From the NCBI GenBank assembly GCA_022797935.1, contig JAAWLO010000002.1, forward strand, positions 20,037-84,036: a stretch of DNA of 64,000 nucleotides, written 5' to 3'. Under the pieces are notes generated by a model. That model was given only the letters and a program-made list of their open reading frames with translations, made no database searches and was not told where the DNA came from. This document shows positions 27,140 through 36,421 of this stretch, one piece after another. The position numbers were made by a program, and so were the translations under genes. This stretch comes from Oscillibacter sp. (lineage in GTDB: Bacteria; Bacillota; Clostridia; Oscillospirales; Oscillospiraceae). How positions within the stretch are numbered: position 1 is the first letter of the stretch; every line of letters starts with the position of its first letter.

Positions 27140-27640
27140 ATGCTGACCTTGGAAACCAAGACGGACCGGACGCGGTTCGAGGCCCTGTATACCGCCTATC
27201 GGGGATTGATGTTCCATGTGGCGAACCGGATTCTCCGCAATCCCCAGGACGCAGAGGATGCGGTGCAGCAGGCCTTCCTTGCTCTGGCGGAGAGTGAGGC
27301 GCATCTTCCGGCGGAGCTGGGACCGGGCGCCCGGGCCCTGGCGGCGGTGGCGGCGGAGCGGAAGGCCATTGACCTCTACCGCTTCAAGGCCCGCCATCCT
27401 GCGGCAGAGCTGGAGGAGATTGGGCAGGAGTCCCCGCCCTCGGACGGAACTCTGGCGGGAGCTATGGCGGCGCTGCCGCCCCGGTATCGGGAGGCGCTGC
27501 TGCTGAAGTACTACAATGGCTATTCCGCCAAGGAAGTGGCGGCGTTCCTGGGGACGACGCCGGGCAACGTGCGCCAGCTCATTCGCCGGGCCAAGGAAAA
27601 ACTGGCGGCGGAGCTGGCGGAAAGGGGGGAACCCGTTTGA
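27140..27640 (+). CDS. ECF-type RNA polymerase sigma factor
   Basis: NPQDAEDAVQQAFLAL (region 2) and LPPRYREALLLKYYNGYSAKEVAAFLGTTPGNVRQLIRRAKEKL (region 4). Confidence 0.88.
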   Translation: MLTLETKTDRTRFEALYTAYRGLMFHVANRILRNPQDAEDAVQQAFLALAESEAHLPAELGPGARALAAVAAERKAIDLYRFKARHPAAELEEIGQESPPSDGTLAGAMAALPPRYREALLLKYYNGYSAKEVAAFLGTTPGNVRQLIRRAKEKLAAELAERGEPV

Positions 27641-28287
27641 AAATTACAGACGAAATGCTGTACGGTGCGGCGGAGGATGCGGCGGCGCGGTGGCTGAGCA
27701 CCCTGCCGGACCGCGCCCACTGCGGGCATGAATTTTCCCCGGCGTTTGAGAGAGCCATGGAAGCCCTTCTCCGGCGGCGGAAGCGGCGCTGGAGGCTGGG
27801 AACCGCCCTGCTGGCGGCGGCGGTGGCCATGCTTCTGGTCAGCGGCGTCTATGCCGGGCGGGAGGATACCTACCGGGTTTACGCCGTCCAGGAGGATGGA
27901 TATGCCTCCTACCTGCTGCGGCCCGGAGAGAGCGAGACGCCCGCCGAACCCCATCGTCTGGAACCGGGCTGGGTGCCGGAGGGCTGGGAGCTGGACCGGA
28001 TTTCGGAGGGGGAGGAATACTTCCGTACCGTCTTTTTCCTGCCGGTGCCGGAGGAACCGTCCTTCACGCTGACACAGTACTACGGGAAGGATGACAGCAG
28101 CGTCCTGCAAGGGGCGTTCACCATCCGGGAGTGCAAGGTGGGCGGGGAACACGCCCTGCTGCTGGCGGCGGAGAACACCGGACTGCGGATTCTGCTGTGG
28201 TGCAGCGGACCCTATGGCTTCCAATTGAGTTCCTCGGCGCTGGAGGAAGGCGACCTGCTCCGCATAGCGGAAAATTTAAAATGGTAA
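27637..28287 (+). CDS. DUF4367-like anti-sigma/membrane protein
   Basis: Overlaps sigma gene; one TM (LGTALLAAAVAMLLVSGVYA); extracellular region with LEPGWVPEGWELDRI, typical of DUF4367-like proteins. Confidence 0.72.
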   Translation: MKITDEMLYGAAEDAAARWLSTLPDRAHCGHEFSPAFERAMEALLRRRKRRWRLGTALLAAAVAMLLVSGVYAGREDTYRVYAVQEDGYASYLLRPGESETPAEPHRLEPGWVPEGWELDRISEGEEYFRTVFFLPVPEEPSFTLTQYYGKDDSSVLQGAFTIRECKVGGEHALLLAAENTGLRILLWCSGPYGFQLSSSALEEGDLLRIAENLKW

Positions 28288-28300
28288 AGGAGTTTTGAAC

Positions 28301-29311
28301 ATGAGAGGCAAACGGGAAGCAAGACGGAATTACCTGCCCTTTGCGGCCGGTATGCTGACGATGGTGCTGCTGATTGGACTGATTTCGGCGTCTCTCGCCA
28401 GTGAGAAGCCCGGGGCCGGCAGCGGGGCGGAGCCTGCGGAGGTGGGCGTGGGGCTGTTCATGCGCCAGCAGATTGCCCCCGGTGAGATGCTGACCACGGA
28501 AAGCGGCGGCAAGGCACCCAAGGTCCTGGCTTACGCGGACAGCAAGGGGGAGACCCACTACTACCTGGAGGCCGGCGCGGCGGCGGAGCTCTTCGACGTG
28601 ACCTGCGGCGTCAGCTTCAACGAGGAGGCCAACCGGCTGGAGTTCGGCTCCCAGAAGGACAAGGATCTGGACGCGGACGGGAAGATCACCGAGGTGTGGG
28701 ACGATGTGTTCTCCGCCCGGGACCGGACGGACTTTCTGCTGGGCGCCAGCACGGACGCCTCCGGCCAGCGGATTATCATAGGCGGGGATGTCCCGGTCAT
28801 CGACGAAAACGGCATGGTCACCGCCATAAAGCCGGGCCTTGATGCCCAGGACCCAGAACAGCAGAAGGAGATTTGGGCGCGGCATAGGAGCATCCTGCTG
28901 AACGAGCCGGAGTACGGCAAGACCTTGGGGATGTACACGGAGGTGGACCCTGCGGAAGTGAACCTGGCCACCCTGTCCGGCGTGGACCTGAAGGAGCGGG
29001 TGTTCCAGGACAGCCAGGAGGTGGAGCGCCTCATCTGCTTCACCACCAAACTGGGCAAGTACGCCGTCATCACCCTGGAAAACACCGGCAAGGCCGACGC
29101 GGAGGTCTGGCTCGCCCGCCTGGACACCGTGGGCGGAGGCGGCGAAGCCTTCTCCGGCGTCCTGCTGCCGGCGGGCGGAAAGCTGGTCCGTGCCTTCCGG
29201 ATTGACGGAGACAAGCCTCTGGAAAACCAGCTGCAGCTGCGGGTCTCGCCTCTGGCGGAGGGCGGCGTAGAAATCAAGCTCTCTACGGAGCAGTACCGCA
29301 GCGGAACCTGA
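28301..29311 (+). CDS. Hypothetical membrane-anchored extracellular protein
   Basis: N-terminal TM (LPFAAGMLTMVLLIGLISASLA), RBS AAAGGAG; co-directional with the sigma locus. Confidence 0.65.
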   Translation: MRGKREARRNYLPFAAGMLTMVLLIGLISASLASEKPGAGSGAEPAEVGVGLFMRQQIAPGEMLTTESGGKAPKVLAYADSKGETHYYLEAGAAAELFDVTCGVSFNEEANRLEFGSQKDKDLDADGKITEVWDDVFSARDRTDFLLGASTDASGQRIIIGGDVPVIDENGMVTAIKPGLDAQDPEQQKEIWARHRSILLNEPEYGKTLGMYTEVDPAEVNLATLSGVDLKERVFQDSQEVERLICFTTKLGKYAVITLENTGKADAEVWLARLDTVGGGGEAFSGVLLPAGGKLVRAFRIDGDKPLENQLQLRVSPLAEGGVEIKLSTEQYRSGT

Positions 29312-29319
29312 GTAAAATT

Positions 29320-29351
29320 GGGAGGACCGGAGGCGGTCCTCCCGCTTTTTT
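29320..29351 (+). terminator. Rho-independent terminator
   Basis: gggaggaccg-gagg-cggtcctcccgctttttt. Confidence 0.85.
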
Positions 29352-29405
29352 GCGTCTTGGCGGAATTTTTCGACATCCAATAAAAGTAAAATCATGACGT
29401 TTTCC

Positions 29406-29434
29406 TTGCTTGTTGGGACATTTTGTGGTATAAT
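29406..29434 (+). promoter_or_regulatory. Promoter of GntR/FadR regulator gene
   Basis: TTGCTT - 17 nt - TATAAT. Confidence 0.6.
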
Positions 29435-29473
29435 CCTCTCCATTGACAACAACTTGACAAGGGAGGTTCCACC

Positions 29474-30166
29474 GTGGAAAGACGGAAAGAGGGCATGACA
29501 TTGGTTGACGCCGCGATGGACGAGATCATTCAGCTGATTTTGGACCAGGATATGAAGGAGGGCGACCGCCTGCCCAACGAATACGATCTGGCGCAGCAGC
29601 TGGGGGTTGGCAGAAGCACCCTGCGGGAGGCCACCCGCCGCCTGGTGTCCCGCAACATTCTGGAGGTGCGGCAGGGAGCGGGGACCTTTGTCTCCGACAA
29701 GCACGGCGTGCCGGAAGATCCGCTGGGGCTGACATTCATGGGAGACGACCCTGGTTTAGCCCTGGACTTGTTAGACATCCGTCTAATGTTGGAGCCGGAG
29801 ATCTGCGCTGTGGTGGCCCGCAGCGCGACGGTGGAGCAGCTGGAGCAGCTGGAGCGCTACTGCAAGGAGGTCAGCCGCCTGATTCAGGACCAGCAGGATT
29901 ATTCCGAGGCGGACAAGCAGTTCCACCGCTATCTGGCGGAATGCAGCGGCAACCGGGTTCTGCGGAATCTGATTCCAGTTATTACGTCCTCCATCTCCGT
30001 CAGCATTGCCACCACAAAGGATGAGCACCGGTTGATGACAGACATTTATCACCATCAGATTTTGGAAGCCATTCTCCGCCGGGACGCCGCCGGAGCCCGC
30101 TACAGCATGATCGCTCATCTGAGCAGCAATCGGGCTTCCGTTACCAAAAATATGCAGTTTCACTAA
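29474..30166 (+). CDS. FadR/GntR family transcriptional regulator
   Basis: LPNEYDLAQQLGVGRSTLREATRRLVSRNILEVRQGAGTFV wHTH and FCD-like C-terminal domain. Confidence 0.9.
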   Translation: MERRKEGMTLVDAAMDEIIQLILDQDMKEGDRLPNEYDLAQQLGVGRSTLREATRRLVSRNILEVRQGAGTFVSDKHGVPEDPLGLTFMGDDPGLALDLLDIRLMLEPEICAVVARSATVEQLEQLERYCKEVSRLIQDQQDYSEADKQFHRYLAECSGNRVLRNLIPVITSSISVSIATTKDEHRLMTDIYHHQILEAILRRDAAGARYSMIAHLSSNRASVTKNMQFH

Positions 30167-30310
30167 AGAGTCATCATACATTTTGTGAAGGTAGGCGTAC
30201 AGGCTTTGGTAGGAAGTCTGTACGTCTTTCCCGGTTTTTGTGAATGTGCACAAGTATTTTTTAGGATTATTGTTCGGTTGCCTGAAAGTTTGTGAAATTA
30301 TAGATTATAG

Positions 30311-30339
30311 TTGACCGACAACTTTGGCCGTGTTATGCT
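30311..30339 (+). promoter_or_regulatory. Promoter of the TRAP/KDG operon
   Basis: TTGACC - 17 nt - TATGCT; overlaps the inverted repeat agttg-accga-caact. Confidence 0.55.
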
Positions 30340-30436
30340 AAAACCATCCAAAATACATCTGATGAATTCAGAGGGAATCACGGAAACGCAGGAACGATGC
30401 AGTCGGGTGTAAACATGATGAAAAGGAGATTTCACA

Positions 30437-31513
30437 ATGAAGAAGAAACTTTTGGCTCTGCTCATGGCAACGGTCATGATCCTCTCCCTGGCCGCCTGCG
30501 GCGGCTCGAACTCCGGCGATTCCGGCGATTCCGGCAATTCCGGCGATTCCGGCAGCACCAGCGGTGATTCCGGTTCCAGCGGCTCCGGCGACTCCGGCGA
30601 AGTCATCCGCTTCAAGATGGCTTTCGTGGACCCCGAGTCCTCTCCCTATGCCCAGGGCGGCCTGAAGGTTGCCGAGGAAGTCAAGGCCGCTACCAATGGC
30701 CGCATTGAGATTGAAGTCCTGACCGGCGGCTCTCTGGGCGGCGAGCGGGACATGGTGGAGCTGACCATGGACAACAGCCTGGACATTGCCACCTGCGCCA
30801 ACTCTGTTATGACCAACTTTATCCCTGAGATGAGCATTCTGGACCAGGCCTACCTGTGGAAGAACGCCGACGAGGCCCACGCCGCCGTGGACGGCCCGGT
30901 GGGCGCCCTGATTCAAGAGAAGGCCAACGCGCTGGGCCTCCACGTCATTGGCTACATGGAATCCGGCTTCCGGAACACCTTCTCCACGAAGCCCATTGAG
31001 AAGATGAGCGATTTCTCCGGCGTGACCATCCGCACCATGGAGAACCAGTATCATCAGGCCGCCTTTGAGGCCTTCGGCGCCATGCCCATCGCCATGAGCG
31101 CCAACGACGTCTTCACCGCTCTCCAGCAGGGCACCATTGACGCCGCCGAGAACGCTACCGCCAACTGCTACAACAACGGCTTCTATGAGGTCACCAAGCA
31201 CATCACCAACACCCAGCACGCGTTCGTGTACATCCTCCTGTGCATGTCTGAAGACGCCTGGAGCAAGATTCCCGCCGACCTGCAGCAGCCCTTCCTGGAC
31301 GCCGTCCAGCGCGGCGTGGACTTCGAGCGCGACCTGCTGGTCCAGGCCAACGAGGAAGCTGCCGAGAAGCTGGTGGCCGAGGGCGTGACCTTCCACGAGA
31401 TTGACATTGCTGAGCTCCAGGCTGCGTATCAGGCCAAGGCTGCGGAGAAGGGCTTTACCTTCGACCCCGCCTGGCAGGCCGCCGTGGACGAGGCGATTGC
31501 CAGCGTCGCCTGA
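30437..31513 (+). CDS. dctP: TRAP transporter substrate-binding protein DctP
   Basis: Lipobox LSLAACGG; DctP-like body (LDIATCANSVMTNFIPEMSILDQAYLW; GVTIRTMENQYHQAAFEAFGAMPIAMSANDVFTALQQGTIDAAEN). Confidence 0.9.
   Translation: MKKKLLALLMATVMILSLAACGGSNSGDSGDSGNSGDSGSTSGDSGSSGSGDSGEVIRFKMAFVDPESSPYAQGGLKVAEEVKAATNGRIEIEVLTGGSLGGERDMVELTMDNSLDIATCANSVMTNFIPEMSILDQAYLWKNADEAHAAVDGPVGALIQEKANALGLHVIGYMESGFRNTFSTKPIEKMSDFSGVTIRTMENQYHQAAFEAFGAMPIAMSANDVFTALQQGTIDAAENATANCYNNGFYEVTKHITNTQHAFVYILLCMSEDAWSKIPADLQQPFLDAVQRGVDFERDLLVQANEEAAEKLVAEGVTFHEIDIAELQAAYQAKAAEKGFTFDPAWQAAVDEAIASVA
30511..30600 (+). repeat. In-frame Gly-Asp-Ser micro-repeat in DctP linker
   Basis: Tandem tccggcgat-type 9-mers encoding NSGDSGDSGNSGDSGSTSGDSGSSGSGDSGE. 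Confidence 0.8.
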
Positions 31514-31542
31514 TTTCTCCCCCATTTCAAACCCCTGGAATG

Positions 31543-31575
31543 AACGGGAGCCGCCCTACGCGGCGGCTCCCGTTT
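31543..31575 (+). terminator. Intercistronic hairpin between dctP and dctQ
   Basis: aacgggagccgcc-ctacg-cggcggctcccgttt. Confidence 0.6.
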
Positions 31576-31654
31576 GCTGTAAAAAGCTGCCTGTCCGTCT
31601 ATGCGGAAAGACCGGCTGACAGGCGAACATGAGAGAAAGGAGCGCGCTCCGTCT

Positions 31655-32170
31655 ATGAAAAATACCCTGAAGGGACTCCAGCGGCTGGAAGACCTGGTGC
31701 TGGTGGTGGCGTTTGTGGTGATGATCGCCGCGATTTTCATCCAGGTTGTCAACCGCAACATCTTTAAGATTCCCGTCTCCGGCTTCGAGGAAGCCGCGAA
31801 ATACTGCATGGTGTACATGGTCATGCTGGGCACGGAGCTGGGCCTGCGGGACGGGTCTCAGATTGCCGTCACCGGTGTGGTAGATAAGTTCCGCGGCAAA
31901 AGCAGAAAGGTCCTCCAGATTGTGTCCAAACTGATTGTCATTGCCTTTTCCGTGGTGATGCTGTCCTCCGGCATTGGCATGGTGCAAAAGCAGCTCCAGA
32001 CCGGTCAGACCTCTCCGGGCCTGGGCGTTCCCATGGCGGTGCCCTATGCCGCGCTGCCCATTGCCTTCGGTCTGATTGTGGTGATTCAGATTGGGATTCT
32101 GGTGCAGATGATTTTGAATTTCAACAAGCCCGATGAACCGGAGGAAAAACAGGAGGAGGTGACGGAGTAA
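31655..32170 (+). CDS. dctQ: TRAP transporter small permease DctQ
   Basis: Four-TM small permease upstream of and overlapping DctM. Confidence 0.85.
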   Translation: MKNTLKGLQRLEDLVLVVAFVVMIAAIFIQVVNRNIFKIPVSGFEEAAKYCMVYMVMLGTELGLRDGSQIAVTGVVDKFRGKSRKVLQIVSKLIVIAFSVVMLSSGIGMVQKQLQTGQTSPGLGVPMAVPYAALPIAFGLIVVIQIGILVQMILNFNKPDEPEEKQEEVTE

Positions 32171-33444
32171 TGGCAGGTATTCTGATGTTCGGTGGCTTCG
32201 CGCTCCTGTTGATTCTGGGCGTTCCCATTGCCCTGTCCCTGGGCGCGGCGACGCTGGCCGCGATTCTTCTGGACCCGGCCATCAGTGTTTCCGCCAACAC
32301 GGTGGCCCAGCGGATTTTCGGCGGCCTGGACTCCACGTCCATCATGGCGATCGCCTTCTTTGTTCTGGCGGGCAACCTGATGACCAAAGGCGGCATCTCC
32401 CGGCGCATCTGTGAATTTGCCCGGTCCATTATCGGCGGCATTCGGGGCGGCATGGCCATTGCCCTGATTCTGGCCTGCGCCTTCTTTGCGGCCCTGTCGG
32501 GTTCCGCCCCGGCCACGGTGGTGGCAATCGGCGTCATGCTGTATCCCGACATGGTGAAAATGGGCTATCCTAAGGCCCGCGTGGCCGGTCTGCTGGTGGT
32601 TTCCGGCGGTCTGGGACCCATCATTCCCCCCAGCATTATCATGGTGGTCTACTGCACCATTACCGGCGCGTCAGTGGGCGATATGTTCAAATCCGGCATG
32701 GCCATTGGCGTCATGATTGTTGTGGCGCTGGCGGCTGTGGTGCTGTTCTACGCCCACAAGGAACAGTGGCCCAAAGACGACATCCATTTTAATCTGCGGG
32801 AATTCGTAATCAGCTTCCTCAAGGCCATTCCGGCCCTGCTGCTCCCCATCATCATCCTGGGCGGCATCTACTCCGGTATGCTGACGCCTACCGAGTCCTC
32901 CGCCATTGCCGTGGTCTGGTCTCTGATTGCCGGCATGTTCATCTACCGGGAAATCAAGTTCCGGGACCTGTATCAAATCTTCGTGGACTCCGCCAAGAGC
33001 TCTGCCATGGTGCTCTTCATCATTGCGACTTCTACGGCCTTTGCCTGGCTGTTTGCCTACTCCGGCATTTCCGCGCAGCTGGTGAACTTCGTCACGGGAC
33101 TGAATCTGTCCGCCACGCTGTTCTGCCTGCTGATTGCGGTCATCCTGCTGATTTTCGGCACTTTCCTGGAAGGCATTGCCACCTGCGTGCTGCTGGTTCC
33201 CATGCTGTGGCCCATTGCCCAGGCTCTGGGTGTCAACGTCGTTCACTTCGGTATGATCGTCTCCATCTCCAACGTGGTGGGTACCATGACGCCGCCTGTG
33301 GCCGTCAATATCTTCTCGGCCGCTTCGGTGTCCAAGCTGAAGATGGGCGAGATCACCAAGGGACAGATTCCCTTCTTCGTGGGCTACGTGGTGGTCTTCT
33401 TCCTGGTGGTGCTCATCCCGCAGCTGAGTACCTTCCTGCTGTAA
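32170..33444 (+). CDS. dctM: TRAP transporter large permease DctM
   Basis: Large multi-TM permease with VPIALSLGAATLAAI, GGLGPIIPPSIIMVVY, LTPTESSAIAVVW. Confidence 0.93.
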   Translation: MAGILMFGGFALLLILGVPIALSLGAATLAAILLDPAISVSANTVAQRIFGGLDSTSIMAIAFFVLAGNLMTKGGISRRICEFARSIIGGIRGGMAIALILACAFFAALSGSAPATVVAIGVMLYPDMVKMGYPKARVAGLLVVSGGLGPIIPPSIIMVVYCTITGASVGDMFKSGMAIGVMIVVALAAVVLFYAHKEQWPKDDIHFNLREFVISFLKAIPALLLPIIILGGIYSGMLTPTESSAIAVVWSLIAGMFIYREIKFRDLYQIFVDSAKSSAMVLFIIATSTAFAWLFAYSGISAQLVNFVTGLNLSATLFCLLIAVILLIFGTFLEGIATCVLLVPMLWPIAQALGVNVVHFGMIVSISNVVGTMTPPVAVNIFSAASVSKLKMGEITKGQIPFFVGYVVVFFLVVLIPQLSTFLL

Positions 33445-33591
33445 TTCCTGGCCTTGGGGTCCGGCTGCCCGCCGGACTCCGGGCCTCTGGGCTGACTCCC
33501 GTTCCGGCAAATGAGTCAGCCTCTTTTTACCAATCAAAATTTGTCTGATGAATATGGGGCCACAGAAGGGCTCCGAGAAGGAGGTTTCCCG

Positions 33592-34404
33592 ATGAGTAAT
33601 TTGGAAAACAAGGTCAGAATGGAGGCCTGGAGCGTGCAGTCCCCGGAGGAGCCCGGCTTCCATGCTGTCATTACGCCTGAGACCTGTGAGTGCAAAGAGA
33701 CCCAAATGTACCGGCTGAACCTGCTCAAGGGCCAGTCCTACAAGCTGGAGTCCAAGGAGTCGGAGCTGCATCCGGTTCTCATAGAGGGTGCGGCGAAATT
33801 GTCTGACCACCCGGAACTGAATGAAACCATGAAACAGTTCGATGCTTTTTATATTCCTGGGAATAATACCGTTGTCATCACCGCCCTGGAGGACTGCGTA
33901 TTCTATATCGCCGGCGCCAAGTGCGAGGGTTACGGCAAGCCCTTTTTCCGTTCCTTCGACATCTCCCAGCCCTTGGGAGACATCCACCAGATTCACGGCA
34001 GCGGCATTGGACAGCGGGAAGTGATGATGACCCTTTCCGACAAGGATGAGGCCTCCCGGCTGATCTGCGGCGTCACGTGGGGCGGCGAGGGCTCCTGGAC
34101 CAGCTGGCCTCCCCACCAGCACGAAAAGGACCTGGAGGAGATCTACTGCTACATGCAGATGCCCCTGCCCCATTTCGGCTTCCACATCAGCTATCTGAAG
34201 AGCGGCGAGGTGGAGGACATTGTCACGCACACCGTCCACTCCGGCACCTTTGTGCAGGCTCCCGCAGGCTATCACCCCACCGTGGCCAGCCCCGGCACCC
34301 GGAATGCCTACATGTGGGCCCTGGGCGCTCTGCGGCACTCCAGCCGCGCCTATAATCTGGCGGTGCTGGACCCGGCTCTGGAGAGCTTCCAGTCCGAGCG
34401 CTGA
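33592..34404 (+). CDS. IolB-family (5-deoxy-glucuronate isomerase-like) cupin protein
   Basis: SWTSWPPHQHEKDLEEIYCYMQMPLPHFGFHISYL metal-binding cupin motif. Confidence 0.82.
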   Translation: MSNLENKVRMEAWSVQSPEEPGFHAVITPETCECKETQMYRLNLLKGQSYKLESKESELHPVLIEGAAKLSDHPELNETMKQFDAFYIPGNNTVVITALEDCVFYIAGAKCEGYGKPFFRSFDISQPLGDIHQIHGSGIGQREVMMTLSDKDEASRLICGVTWGGEGSWTSWPPHQHEKDLEEIYCYMQMPLPHFGFHISYLKSGEVEDIVTHTVHSGTFVQAPAGYHPTVASPGTRNAYMWALGALRHSSRAYNLAVLDPALESFQSER

Positions 34405-34449
34405 GTGGAGACGCCGGCCCTCCGGCCGGAGAAAAGAAGGAGAAACGTT

Positions 34450-35409
34450 ATGGCTAAATTTACCGTCTGTGTCAGTGACGAACGCCACGCAAGCTATGAA
34501 GTGGAGCGGAAGCTCCTCCAGTCCATTGACGCGGAGCTGAAGCTTTGCAGCTGCGAAAGCGCGGAGGACATTGCCGCCCAGTGTGCGGAGGCCGACGCCG
34601 TGCTTCTGGACCTGGCCCCCATGACTGCCGTGGCCATTGCCGGGCTGAAGCGCTGCAAAATCATCAGCCGTTATGGCGTGGGCTTTGAGAATGTAGACCT
34701 GGACGCGGCCACGGCCGCCGGTATCCAGGTGACCAACGTGCCGGATTACTGTATGGAGGACGTGTCCGACCATGCTCTGGCCCTGATGATGACCTGCCTG
34801 CGCCACGTGTCTATGCGGGACCGGAAGGTCCGGGAGGGCGTGTGGAACCTCCAGGCCCCCAGCTTCCGCCTCCAGGGAAAGACGCTGGGCGTGATCGGCG
34901 CGGGGCGCATTGCCCGGGCCCTCATCCGCAAGACCAGCGGCTTTGACCTGAAGGAAGTGGTGGCGTATGACCCCTACCTTTCCGCCGAAGACCTGAAGGC
35001 CATTGGCGTGCGGAAGGTGGAGCTGGATGAACTGCTGGCGGTGTCCGATTTTGTCTCCCTGCATCTCCATGCCAACGCGGAGACCCAAGGCATCATCAAC
35101 AAAGCAGCCCTGGAGAAGATGAAGCCTACCGCCATTCTGATCAACGTCAGCCGGGGACCCTTGGTGAAGGACGAGGACCTGCTGGAGGCGCTGGAGAACC
35201 ACCGGATTCTGGCCGCCGGTCTGGATACCCACAACCGCGAGCCCTTGGGCGCGGATTCTCCCTTCTGCAGGCTGGACAACGTGGTTCTCACGGACCACAC
35301 CGCCTACTCCACGGCGGAAGGCGTCCTGGAGCTGAAGACCAAGGCCGCCCAGAATATCATAGACGTCCTCACCGGCAAAGCCCCCAAGTATCCCGTGAAC
35401 AAGCTGTAA
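34450..35409 (+). CDS. D-isomer-specific 2-hydroxyacid dehydrogenase (C-terminal-binding-protein-like)
   Basis: ISRYGVGFENVDLDAA, LGVIGAGRIARALIRKT, INVSRGPLVKDEDLLEAL. Confidence 0.9.
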   Translation: MAKFTVCVSDERHASYEVERKLLQSIDAELKLCSCESAEDIAAQCAEADAVLLDLAPMTAVAIAGLKRCKIISRYGVGFENVDLDAATAAGIQVTNVPDYCMEDVSDHALALMMTCLRHVSMRDRKVREGVWNLQAPSFRLQGKTLGVIGAGRIARALIRKTSGFDLKEVVAYDPYLSAEDLKAIGVRKVELDELLAVSDFVSLHLHANAETQGIINKAALEKMKPTAILINVSRGPLVKDEDLLEALENHRILAAGLDTHNREPLGADSPFCRLDNVVLTDHTAYSTAEGVLELKTKAAQNIIDVLTGKAPKYPVNKL

Positions 35410-35448
35410 AAATCACCTTGCCCGTTGTGGCAGGAAAGGAAATGCTGT

Positions 35449-36405
35449 ATGGAAATCATTGACCGTTTGGGCAATGCGGGCGTTGTCCCCGTTGTCGTTC
35501 TGGAAGATGCCGCCGACGCGGTTCCTACCGCCAAGGCGATGCTGGCCGGTGGAATTGACGTGATGGAAATCACCTTCCGCACCGCCGCCGCGCAGGAGTC
35601 CATTGCGGCGGTAGCCAAGGAGTGCCCCGGCATGCTGGTGGGCGCGGGCACCGTCAACACCCTGGAGCAGTGCAAGACCGCCGTGGAGGCGGGAGCGAAG
35701 TTCATCGTGGCTCCCGGCTACTGCGAGGAAGTGGTGGTCTGGTGCCTGGAGAACAACATCCCCGTCACCCCCGGCTGCGTCACCCCCACGGAGATTATGG
35801 CCGCCCTGGCCCACGGGCTGAAGGTGCTGAAGTTCTTCCCCGCCAACGTCTACGGCGGTCTCACCGCCATGAAGGCCCTGGCAGCGCCTTTTGTAGGCAT
35901 TCAGTTCATCCCCACCGGCGGTGTCAATGCGGCGAATCTGGGCGAGTATATCTCCGCGCCCTTCATCCATGCCGTGGGCGGCAGCTGGGTCTGCACCCGG
36001 GACGACATCCGGAACCACAACTTTGACAAGATCACCCAGCTCTGCAAAGAGGCCCGGAAGGCGGTCCTTGGCTTTGAGGTGGCCCACATTGGCGTGAATG
36101 CCGGCAATGAGTCGGATTCCTTGGGGGTGTGTGAGCAGTTCGCCCAGGCCTTCGGCTTTGAGACCAAGCCCGGCGTCAGCTCCAACTTTGCCAGCGGTTC
36201 TGTGGAGGTCATGAAGAGCCCCTACCTGGGAGATCACGGCCACATTGCCGTCCGTACCAACTCCATTCCCCGAGCCATTGCCGAGCTGGCGAAGCAGGGT
36301 TTCGAGGTGGACGAATCCACCGCCAAGTACAAGGGTGAAAAGATGACCGCGGTGTATCTGAAGAAGCAGTTCGGCGGCTTTGCCGTGCACCTGCTGCAAA
36401 AGTGA
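35449..36405 (+). CDS. KDPG/KHG aldolase with C-terminal VOC-like extension
   Basis: [67 protein letters not shown]; 120-aa C-terminal extension ([14 protein letters not shown]...[16 protein letters not shown]). Confidence 0.9.
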   Translation: MEIIDRLGNAGVVPVVVLEDAADAVPTAKAMLAGGIDVMEITFRTAAAQESIAAVAKECPGMLVGAGTVNTLEQCKTAVEAGAKFIVAPGYCEEVVVWCLENNIPVTPGCVTPTEIMAALAHGLKVLKFFPANVYGGLTAMKALAAPFVGIQFIPTGGVNAANLGEYISAPFIHAVGGSWVCTRDDIRNHNFDKITQLCKEARKAVLGFEVAHIGVNAGNESDSLGVCEQFAQAFGFETKPGVSSNFASGSVEVMKSPYLGDHGHIAVRTNSIPRAIAELAKQGFEVDESTAKYKGEKMTAVYLKKQFGGFAVHLLQK

Positions 36406-36421
36406 GAGGGAGGACCGTCCA

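Noticed and set aside
32671-35298. 875-aa minus-strand ORF
   Set aside because: Antisense to dctM, IolB-like and dehydrogenase genes; His/Gly/Val/Gln-rich with no domain motif
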